From Bacillota bacterium (lineage in GTDB: Bacteria > Bacillota > Clostridia > Peptostreptococcales > Anaerovoracaceae), in assembly GCA_023415235.1 (NCBI GenBank), contig JAEZLP010000017.1, positions 1 to 64,000 of the forward strand: a DNA stretch of 64,000 nt, in the 5' to 3' direction. The notes under the pieces were generated by a model. The model worked only from the letters and a program-made list of their open reading frames with translations. It made no database searches and was not told where the DNA came from. Positions 40,923-47,293 of this stretch are shown here, piece after piece (position 1 is the stretch's first letter; each line of letters begins with the position of its first letter). The position numbers and the translations under genes are program-made.

Positions 40923-41384
40923 CTAGTTACCAATTCGGGTTTTTAATTCTAGCTCTTGGATTTCGTTATCAATTTTTATAGTAACTTTAATAATTTCATC
41001 TTTACTTACATTTAGCATATCACTTTCGAATTTAATTGTATAAGCTTTTTTTATTGTGCCATCCTCTGGAAAGCTTAAATTATAGCTCCCACCTTTTAAA
41101 TTACTTTTATACGATATACTCAAGTTTTTTACACTAGACAATTCGGATATGTCACCTTTATATGCGACTGTTAATATAAATTCAAATTGCCCATCGTTTT
41201 TTACTTCATTGTCGTTTTGCTTATAAGTGCTTTCTCCTGTGACCTTATATTCTGCCTCCCAAAGGTCATTTTCTCCTTTAAAAATATAATTGTAAGTTGT
41301 GGTTTCATTAATATCTCCGTTTGAACAACTTGTTGAAAATATACCAATTATAATAATTAAGGATATCGCTAAAATCTTTTTCAA
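40923..41384 (-). CDS. Predicted lipoprotein, AT-rich, possibly acquired
   Basis: 153 residues on the minus strand. The lipoprotein signal MKKILAISLIIIIGIF with lipobox STSC is clear; the mature part is a beta-rich segment with many Lys, Glu, Asn and Tyr. No family is recognised. Its base composition is visibly more AT-rich than its neighbours, and it sits near tRNA-Gly and partial tRNA copies, so lateral transfer is likely. The start follows a GGGGG-like run on the minus strand. Confidence 0.75.
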   Translation of the reverse strand: MKKILAISLIIIIGIFSTSCSNGDINETTTYNYIFKGENDLWEAEYKVTGESTYKQNDNEVKNDGQFEFILTVAYKGDISELSSVKNLSISYKSNLKGGSYNLSFPEDGTIKKAYTIKFESDMLNVSKDEIIKVTIKIDNEIQELELKTRIGN

Positions 41385-41514
41385 AATACTTAAACCCCCT
41401 AATAAAAAATCATATTAATAAGTCTGAGAACAGTGTATCATAAAAAGACTATTATTCTAGTACCATGTTAAAAATGCACAATCATTGATAATATAATAAT
41501 ATCGATACTTTATA

Positions 41515-41532
41515 GGAGCGGGTGAGGGGAAT
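41515..41532. repeat. 18-bp copy of the tRNA-Gly 3' end (att-like direct repeat)
   Basis: GGAGCGGGTGAGGGGAAT at 41515-41532 is identical to 41733-41750 in the tRNA-Gly gene and in the same orientation. Integrating elements that use a tRNA leave such a copy of the tRNA 3' end, so this is a candidate attachment-site scar. The AT-rich lipoprotein gene lies just beyond it. Confidence 0.6.
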
Positions 41533-41603
41533 TTGCATCTGCTCGATTCTCTCGCATCTGCCGTCCTGCGCCTGCCTATTCAGAAGGCTTGGACCGTCAA
41601 GCT

Positions 41604-41632
41604 AAAAACAGCATGCCATGCTGTTTTTCTTT
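41604..41632. terminator. Palindromic hairpin near the tRNA copies
   Basis: AAAAACAGCATG and CATGCTGTTTTT form a 12-bp stem around a single C, followed by CTTTT. It may end transcription on either strand. Confidence 0.65.
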
Positions 41633-41659
41633 TGCCGTTTTGACGCTTGACGCCCTTTC

Positions 41660-41678
41660 GGGTCCGATTCCCCTCACC
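41660..41678 (+). repeat. 19-bp inverted copy of the tRNA-Gly T arm
   Basis: GGGTCCGATTCCCCTCACC on the plus strand matches the minus-strand tRNA-Gly (41739-41757) exactly, in inverted orientation. Together with the direct copy at 41515-41532 this suggests repeated rearrangement or a decayed second tRNA. Confidence 0.6.
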
Positions 41679-41693
41679 ATCCTGGATACGAAA

Positions 41694-41729
41694 GAAAAAA
41701 GGAATGCCGTGAAAGACATTCCTTTTTTC
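41694..41729 (-). terminator. Terminator of tRNA-Gly
   Basis: AAAAAAGGAATG pairs with CATTCCTTTTTT around a 10-nt loop. It is directly downstream of the minus-strand tRNA, with T runs on both strands. Confidence 0.85.
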
Positions 41730-41731
41730 TT

Positions 41732-41805
41732 TGGAGCGGGTGAGGGGAATCGGACCCCCGTATCCAGCTTGGGAAGCTGGTGTTCTGCCATTGAACTACA
41801 CCCGC
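41732..41805 (-). tRNA. tRNA-Gly (anticodon CCC)
   Basis: The minus strand reads GCGGGTG at the 5' end, a D arm with GTTCAATGGCAGAAC, an anticodon arm CCAGC-TTCCCAA-GCTGG (anticodon CCC in the 7-nt loop), a T arm with GTCCGATTC, acceptor CACCCGC, discriminator T and encoded CCA (74 nt). It reads the glycine codon GGG. Translating this gene in another frame gives a well-known false protein (GNRTPV...LGSW...), seen here on the plus strand. Confidence 0.96.
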
Positions 41806-41816
41806 ATGCATTACTT

Positions 41817-41845
41817 ATCTTAAACCAGATGAGGGAAAAAATCAA
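41817..41845 (-). promoter_or_regulatory. Promoter of tRNA-Gly
   Basis: On the minus strand TTGATT (41845-41840) and TAAGAT (41822-41817) are 17 bp apart, 12 bp before the tRNA 5' end. Confidence 0.65.
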
Positions 41846-41950
41846 GCACTTTATGTGCCCGTTGGGTCTTGGCATTATTTTTTTTAAGTAGTATGATAGA
41901 ATTTGGGCCGGAGGGCCGGATAATCAGAAGACCGATGGGAGGAATCACAG

Positions 41951-42829
41951 ATGACCATCACAAACAATATCCACGATACTGCTCTGATCTTTGAGGGCGG
42001 CGGCATGCGGGCCAGCTATACCGCCGGCATCCTGAACAATCTGCTGGAGAATCAGCTCTACTTCGATTATGTTGCGGGGATATCCGCAGGCTCCAGCCAC
42101 AGCGTTAATTATCTTTCGAGGGATATCCAGCGTTCCAAGCGCTCCTTCATTGATCTGGTCCAGGACCCCAACTTCGGAGGATGGAGATCCTTCTTCCGGG
42201 GAGAAGGATATTTTAGGGCGCAGTATATTTACGAAGAAACACCGTTTCCGGACGCTTCTCTTCCCTTTGATTTCGATACCTTTTATGCAAATCCGGCAAG
42301 ACTGCGAATCGGGACTTTTGATCGGGACAGCGGTGAAATGGTTTATTACTCCAAGGATGATATTCATGACGTTACGGACCTGATGAAAATCGTCAGGGCG
42401 TCATCATCCATGCCTATATTTATGCCTCCAACCTATTATCAGGACCGCTGCTATGTTGACGGGGGACTGGGAGGCGGCATTGCGCTGGATATTGCGAAAA
42501 AGGACGGCCTGAAGAAATTCTTTGTAGTTCTTACTAGGGAAAAAGGATATCGGAAACAGCCATTGAAATATCAGGGAGTCGTAAAGGCCTATTATCGAAA
42601 ATACCCTGTGGTAACGGAAGCGCTGCTGAAGCGCCACCTGGTATATAATCAGATCCTTGAGGAGTTGGAAGAGCTGGAAAGGGAAGGAAAGGCCTTCCTT
42701 GTCTATCCCGATACCATGCCAGTTTCCAGTAGGGAAGTGAACTATCAGAAACTGCAGGAGAGCTACCGGATGGGTTATGAGCAGGGAAAACGCGACCTGA
42801 TAAAATGGAAGGAATTCCTCTTAAAATAG
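41951..42829 (+). CDS. Patatin-like phospholipase family protein
   Basis: 292 residues with the patatin catalytic dyad: an oxyanion-hole glycine run FEGGGMRASYTAG near residue 13, nucleophile Ser in GISAGSS near residue 44, and the Asp of DGGLGGG near residue 172. It resembles the bacterial YjjU-type group. It should hydrolyse lipid acyl esters; the natural substrate is unknown. ATG 41951 follows GGGAGGAA. It stands alone. Confidence 0.92.
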   Translation: MTITNNIHDTALIFEGGGMRASYTAGILNNLLENQLYFDYVAGISAGSSHSVNYLSRDIQRSKRSFIDLVQDPNFGGWRSFFRGEGYFRAQYIYEETPFPDASLPFDFDTFYANPARLRIGTFDRDSGEMVYYSKDDIHDVTDLMKIVRASSSMPIFMPPTYYQDRCYVDGGLGGGIALDIAKKDGLKKFFVVLTREKGYRKQPLKYQGVVKAYYRKYPVVTEALLKRHLVYNQILEELEELEREGKAFLVYPDTMPVSSREVNYQKLQESYRMGYEQGKRDLIKWKEFLLK

Positions 42830-43106
42830 CATATTAGTATTTAAAAAAACAACAAGATAGTGCTCTACGATAAATCGGTTCAAACTGTGGATAAGTTGAT
42901 CGCAATCCTGTTTGAAATATTGCGTGAATGTTGAAATACCAACGAATTTTGGATAATGATTTTTCCACAGGGCAATGTGCATATCTTTGCATACAATTTA
43001 AAATGAAATGTGGAAAAATGCGCAAAACCCTGAAAATACGCTTACAATACCTGTTGAAAAAAGACTGCAATTCAAAAAACAAAAGTTTACATAATACGAC
43101 ACAATA
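42830..43106. other. Intergenic region with three DnaA-box-like sites
   Basis: I see no gene here. TGTGGATAA (42886-42894) is an exact DnaA box on the minus strand (TTATCCACA). TTTTCCACA (42961-42969) and TGTGGAAAA (43009-43017) each differ from it by one base. The region is AT-rich. Such a cluster could bind DnaA (a titration or regulatory site), but no other origin feature is present. Confidence 0.45.
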
Positions 43107-43162
43107 ACAGGGAAAGCCCCTACGCCCGACAACGATGTTTGCCGGCAAGGAGCTTTCCCTGT
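43107..43162. terminator. Large hairpin downstream of the ferredoxin gene
   Basis: The perfect 11-bp arms ACAGGGAAAGC (43107-43117) and GCTTTCCCTGT (43152-43162) enclose a second imperfect stem. Read on the minus strand, it follows the ferredoxin stop and is followed by a T-containing TTATTGT run, so it is a likely terminator. Confidence 0.65.
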
Positions 43163-43192
43163 ATTTGTATATCAATTCTAGCGCAAGGTTCC

Positions 43193-43381
43193 TTATTCTA
43201 CATGGATTACGGATACCGGACAGCTGTCCGCCGCCTCCTGGGCGGTATCTGCTGCTCCGGAAGGAACTTCTTCTACGATTGTTTCCGCAAGCCCGTCATC
43301 CGCCATACGGAACACTTCGGGACAGATCGACGGACAGAGTCCGCATCCGATACATCCCGAACGGTCAATTGTTGCTTTCAT
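43193..43381 (-). CDS. [4Fe-4S] ferredoxin
   Basis: 62-residue electron carrier. CIGCGLCPSIC (Cys10, 13, 16, 20) and the later DSCPV (Cys54) give one four-Cys cluster from Cys10/13/16/54, with Cys20 as an extra. The length and acidic composition suit a single-cluster, low-potential ferredoxin. AGGAGGG precedes the start on the minus strand. It lies 46 bp downstream of the cupin gene, with a hairpin after it. Likely to serve fermentative redox enzymes. Confidence 0.93.
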   Translation of the reverse strand: MKATIDRSGCIGCGLCPSICPEVFRMADDGLAETIVEEVPSGAADTAQEAADSCPVSVIHVE

Positions 43382-43427
43382 TTTACATCCCTCCTGTTAA
43401 TAATAAGTATAACGCAGATTCAGTCTG

Positions 43428-43760
43428 CTAAAAGACTACGGTCAGCATGAATTTCATACGTTCCGGAGCTGAAACCGCATGAGGCACTTCCGCCGGCATC
43501 ACGATGGTTTCCCCAGCTTTTACGTTAAATTTCTCATCGCCAATTGTGATCAATGCCTGGCCGTCTATCACGTAAACCATTGCATCTCCATGAGAAGAAT
43601 GGGTGCTGATTTCCTCGCCCTGGTCGAATGAAAACAGGGTCAGGCTCACGTTGGGATTTTGAACAAGGGTTTTGCTTACGACCTGTCCGTCCTGGTAAGC
43701 AACCAGATCCGCTAACGCATGTACTTTCGCAGTATCGATATTCTTCATAATTTTGCTCAT
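43428..43760 (-). CDS. Small cupin-domain protein
   Basis: 110 residues forming one beta-barrel cupin. The metal-site motifs are EISTHSSHGDAMVYVIDG (His, His, Glu region) and PAEVPHAV. The function is unknown; such single cupins often bind a metal and a small acid. ATG 43760 is 6 nt from AGTAGGG on the minus strand; the upstream in-frame ATG at 43766 directly abuts it. A 34-bp perfect palindrome lies about 70 bp upstream and may regulate it. Confidence 0.88.
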   Translation of the reverse strand: MSKIMKNIDTAKVHALADLVAYQDGQVVSKTLVQNPNVSLTLFSFDQGEEISTHSSHGDAMVYVIDGQALITIGDEKFNVKAGETIVMPAEVPHAVSAPERMKFMLTVVF

Positions 43761-43827
43761 TTTCATCCCTACTTTCTATTACCATTAACTAACTTTAACT
43801 TCTGATGGAATCATATCATGCTTCGCA

Positions 43828-43861
43828 TTCCATATCCGTTGCATATGCAACGGATATGGAA
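43828..43861. repeat. 34-bp perfect palindrome upstream of the cupin gene
   Basis: Positions 43828-43861 read identically on both strands (TTCCATATCCGTTGCAT, then its reverse complement). No T tract follows it on either strand, so a terminator is unlikely. ATGCTTCGCAT (43818-43828), a small hairpin also seen inside the rpmJ-rpsM element, abuts it. A dimeric regulator's operator is the simplest reading. Confidence 0.85.
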
Positions 43862-43947
43862 AAAATTTCTTATCTTTTTCAATAGTAGGAAGCCCAACAA
43901 AAATAGTATGTGCCGATACGCGAAAAAATATAACGGGACAGATTTGG

Positions 43948-44979
43948 TTAGCCCTTGTGGCAATCGTTTAGTTTATCAATAAAACGCCGGATATCGGATT
44001 CCTGCGTCGCCCAGGAGGTAACCATCCTGATCGCCGTCTGGTTCTCATCAATTTTCTTCCAGCGATAAAATGCATAATCCTTCTCCAGCTTGTCTACCAG
44101 ACTGTCGGGCAGTACTGGAAAGATTTGATTTGTCGGCGAATGAGACAGGAAACCATAGCCCAGGTCCTGAAACGCTTTAACCAATAGAGCCGCCATCCTG
44201 TTGGCGTGATTTGCCAGTTCGAAATACAGATTGTCCCGAAAAAGCTCCTCGAACTGGATGCCCAGCAATCTTCCCTTTGCCAGGAGACCGCCCTTCTGCT
44301 TGATATGAAAACGAAAATCCGCATTTAATTCTTTCTTGCATATCACCAGCGCTTCTCCCATAAGGGCGCCGTTTTTTGTGCCTCCGATATAGAAGGCATC
44401 CACCAGCTCAGCCACATCGGAAAGAGTCAGATCATTCTCCTCCGATGCCAGCGCTGATCCTAATCTGGCTCCGTCCATAAAGAGAATCATATTTTTATCT
44501 CTGCAGAATGAGCTCAGATCTCTCAGCTCCGCTTTGGAATAAATGGAGCCGATCTCCGTGGAATTTGAGATATAAACCAGCTTTGGCTTTACCATATGCT
44601 CATCTTCATGATAGTCGAGAACAAACTGAATTGTCTCCGGCCGGAGTTTTCCATCGTCGGTCGCTTCGGTCAGGACTTTATGTCCCGTAGCCTCCACCGC
44701 ACCTGTTTCATGGACATTGATATGTCCTGTTTTTGCACAGACTACTGCTTCGTGGGCTTTTAAAAAGGCGGAAATTGCCGTAAGGTTGGTTTGGGTGCCG
44801 CCTACAAAAAAATGAATATCTATATCTTCTCTGCCAATTGCCTTTTTCAGGCTGGCAGCTGCGTTCCGGCAATGCTCATCCATGCCGTAGCCATCGGTTT
44901 GCTCCAGATTTGTTTGGATCAGGGCGTCCAGAATCCGGGGATGGGCACCCTCGCTGTAATCACATAAAAAACTGTACAT
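43948..44979 (-). CDS. ltaE: Low-specificity L-threonine aldolase
   Basis: 343-residue PLP enzyme that splits threonine (or allo-threonine) into glycine and acetaldehyde. It has FSFLCDYSEGAHP-type start sequence YSFLCDYSEGAHP, the GGTQTNLTAI segment near residue 59, and the PLP lysine in FYIGGTKNGALMGE near residue 200. ATG 44979 follows TGGAGG at 6 nt on the minus strand; the upstream start at 45006 is less likely. A strong hairpin at 45030-45058 lies just upstream. Confidence 0.92.
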   Translation of the reverse strand: MYSFLCDYSEGAHPRILDALIQTNLEQTDGYGMDEHCRNAAASLKKAIGREDIDIHFFVGGTQTNLTAISAFLKAHEAVVCAKTGHINVHETGAVEATGHKVLTEATDDGKLRPETIQFVLDYHEDEHMVKPKLVYISNSTEIGSIYSKAELRDLSSFCRDKNMILFMDGARLGSALASEENDLTLSDVAELVDAFYIGGTKNGALMGEALVICKKELNADFRFHIKQKGGLLAKGRLLGIQFEELFRDNLYFELANHANRMAALLVKAFQDLGYGFLSHSPTNQIFPVLPDSLVDKLEKDYAFYRWKKIDENQTAIRMVTSWATQESDIRRFIDKLNDCHKG

Positions 44980-45029
44980 CATTTGCCTCCATTGTCCTAA
45001 GTTCATTCATTCTTAAATCATTATAACAC

Positions 45030-45058
45030 AAAGGAGAATAGTCTTACTATTCTCCTTT
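45030..45058. terminator. Terminator between the small membrane protein gene and ltaE
   Basis: A perfect 12-bp stem (AAAGGAGAATAG / CTATTCTCCTTT) with loop TCTTA. On the minus strand it lies 28 bp after the stop of the small membrane protein gene and 51 bp before the ltaE start, so it separates the two units. Confidence 0.75.
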
Positions 45059-45085
45059 CAATAACCAACTGCAATGCCGCCACCC

Positions 45086-45334
45086 TTATGGGCGGTCGTA
45101 GAAATCCTGCGGCCTGCATAGTTGCTTTGTAACGCAGTGTAGAAGTAGGATCAACGCAATCAATGTCACGAGAAAGAAGATTACCGAAATGATCACCAAT
45201 GCTACAACAATTATCTTGAAGATCAGGAAACAAATAAGCGTGAAAAATGTGAAGATTGTAGTCCCCAGAACGGCGATCAGAAGGCACAGGCTGTGCGTGC
45301 AAATGCAGCTGCAGGATGATGGATTGTTTTGCAT
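45086..45334 (-). CDS. Small cysteine-rich membrane protein, uncharacterised
   Basis: 82 residues on the minus strand: an N-terminal Cys-rich stretch (SSCSCICTHSLC) followed by two hydrophobic helices that fill most of the protein. AGGAAGAGAG lies upstream of the start. I do not recognise it, but the membrane-like composition and ribosome site make coding likely. The Cys cluster could bind metal or form disulfides. A terminator follows. Confidence 0.55.
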   Translation of the reverse strand: MQNNPSSCSCICTHSLCLLIAVLGTTIFTFFTLICFLIFKIIVVALVIISVIFFLVTLIALILLLHCVTKQLCRPQDFYDRP

Positions 45335-45654
45335 GACTCTCTTCCTAACATATATCTTAAAGCGCTCCGAATCGGATGCTTGATATATTATATGAACAGG
45401 TTATGAGAATGTGAATTGCCGACGACGGATCTATACAGTGAAAAAAGAAGGATTGCTGCCCAAAAAAAGTAATTCTTATGCCGAAAGTACTGGTAAAATA
45501 CTATTGAATGTGATAATATTGTGCAATGGAAATTACAATTGAATACGGGAAGCATTCGTGAATGAATAGGGAAGGTCATTTGGTGGGGATTTGTGTATTC
45601 TACACCCCAAAGTACCATTCTTATTTTTTTTATATTGAGGGAGGTGAAAAGATT
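45335..45654 (+). other. Leader/intergenic region before pyrG
   Basis: No gene is supported. A stem pairs TTTGG-(T)-GG with CCCCAAA (45579-45611) around an inner GTGTA/TACAC hairpin, and a run of eight T occurs 12 nt later. Candidate -10 boxes are present (for example TACAAT at 45534-45539), but no good -35 partner. CTP-dependent attenuation of pyrG is known in Gram-positives; this arrangement does not clearly match it. Confidence 0.4.
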
Positions 45655-47253
45655 ATGACGAAATTTATCTTTGTAACGGGAGGCGTTGTATCCGGGCTCG
45701 GAAAAGGAATTACTGCGGCGTCGCTGGGAAGGCTGTTGAAGGCCAGAGGCTTCAAGGTTGCGGCCCAGAAGCTGGATCCTTATATCAACGTGGACCCGGG
45801 AACCATGAGCCCGTTCCAGCATGGTGAGGTCTATGTCACAGAGGATGGAGCGGAAACCGATCTGGATCTGGGCCATTACGAACGTTTTATCGACGAAGAC
45901 CTGAACCAGTACTCCAATCTCACTACGGGCAAGGTGTTCTGGAATGTTCTGTCCAAGGAACGAGCCGGGGAATACCTTGGCAGCACCGTTCAAATCATCC
46001 CCCATGTTACCAACGAAATCAAAAAGTTCATTTACACTGTAGGTGAAAAGGTAAAGGCCGATGTGGTGATCACCGAAATCGGAGGAACCACCGGCGATAT
46101 CGAAAGCCAGCCATATCTGGAAGCCATTCGGCAGGTTTCTCTGGAGGTGGGCAAGGAAAACTGTCTGTTCATCCATGTAACCCTGGTGCCGTATATTAAA
46201 AGCTCGGGAGAACATAAATCAAAGCCTACACAGCATTCTGTAAAGGAATTGAGAGCTATGGGAATTTCGCCGGATATCATCGTGACCAGATCGGACGAGC
46301 CCATTGAAGATGATGTCATACAGAAAATATCTCTGTTCTGTAATGTTAAGCCGGATTGTGTCATTGAGAATCAGACGGTTCCCATCCTTTACGAGGTCCC
46401 AATGATGCTGGAGGAGAGGAATTTTTCAGAAATCGTATGCAGAGAGCTTTCGCTTCCTCTGAATCCCTGCGACATGAAGGAATGGACTCATATGCTTTCC
46501 CGGATCAGGGCAAGGGATAAAGCCGTCAGGATTGCAATTGTCGGAAAGTATGTCAAGCTTCACGACGCTTATCTGTCGGTTGCGGAGGCTTTAAACCATG
46601 CCGGATATGAAAACGGCTGCGTCGTGGAGATCAAATGGGTCGATGCGGAGGAGGTAAACGAAAATTCGGCGAAGGCCCTGCTGGGTGACTGCGGCGGTAT
46701 CCTCGTCCCGGGAGGATTCGGAGACCGGGGAATAGAAGGAAAAATATCCGCGGCAGGATATGCGAGAAAAAAGAACGTTCCTTATTTGGGAATCTGTCTT
46801 GGAATGCAAATTGCTGTGATCGAGTTCGCGCGGCAGGCACTGGGTCTTGCAGAAGCCAACTCCAGTGAATTCGATGCGAATGCCCCTCACTGTGTGATAG
46901 ATTTTATGCCGGATCAATACGGCGATATCCCAAAGGGAGGCACCATGCGTTTGGGAGCCTATCCGTGCAGCATCAAGCCCGGTACCATGATGGAAAAGGC
47001 GTACGGGCAAGAATCCATTCAGGAACGTCATCGTCATAGATACGAATTTAACAACCAATACCGGGAAGCTATGGAATCAAAGGGTATGGTCTTCTCCGGC
47101 ACCTCTCCCGACGGAAGACTGGTGGAAGCGGTTGAGCTGCCTGATAACAGATTTTTTGTGGGCGTTCAGTACCATCCGGAATTTAAGAGCAGACCGAACA
47201 AGGCGCATCCTCTTTTCCGGGAATTTGTGAAATCGGCTTTGTTTAGTAATTAA
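45655..47253 (+). CDS. pyrG: CTP synthase
   Basis: 532-residue glutamine-dependent enzyme converting UTP to CTP. The N-terminal synthase domain begins MTKFIFVTGGVVSGLGKGI and holds EIGGTTGDIESQPYLEA. The C-terminal class I glutaminase has GICLGMQ (nucleophile Cys near 381) and YHPEF with His and Glu. ATG 45655 is preceded by GGGAGGTG; the longer ORF upstream is not used. It precedes the flavodiiron gene by 40 bp. Confidence 0.97.
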   Translation: MTKFIFVTGGVVSGLGKGITAASLGRLLKARGFKVAAQKLDPYINVDPGTMSPFQHGEVYVTEDGAETDLDLGHYERFIDEDLNQYSNLTTGKVFWNVLSKERAGEYLGSTVQIIPHVTNEIKKFIYTVGEKVKADVVITEIGGTTGDIESQPYLEAIRQVSLEVGKENCLFIHVTLVPYIKSSGEHKSKPTQHSVKELRAMGISPDIIVTRSDEPIEDDVIQKISLFCNVKPDCVIENQTVPILYEVPMMLEERNFSEIVCRELSLPLNPCDMKEWTHMLSRIRARDKAVRIAIVGKYVKLHDAYLSVAEALNHAGYENGCVVEIKWVDAEEVNENSAKALLGDCGGILVPGGFGDRGIEGKISAAGYARKKNVPYLGICLGMQIAVIEFARQALGLAEANSSEFDANAPHCVIDFMPDQYGDIPKGGTMRLGAYPCSIKPGTMMEKAYGQESIQERHRHRYEFNNQYREAMESKGMVFSGTSPDGRLVEAVELPDNRFFVGVQYHPEFKSRPNKAHPLFREFVKSALFSN

Positions 47254-47293
47254 CAAGTTAGGGTAAAATTATGATGGACAAGGAGGAAATAAT

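Noticed and set aside
41589..41891. 100-residue plus-strand ORF containing GNRTPVSSLGSWC
   Set aside because: It is an antisense translation of tRNA-Gly (41732-41805), a well-known annotation artefact. The overlapping minus-strand ORF at 41597-41875 is rejected for the same reason.
45579..45631. CTP-dependent attenuator of pyrG
   Set aside because: A stem and a T run are present, but the T run is 12 nt away from the stem, and no initiating G-run with a clear promoter is seen.
46591..47058. 155-residue minus-strand ORF inside pyrG
   Set aside because: It is a shadow frame without a ribosome site, lying fully within the clear CTP synthase gene.
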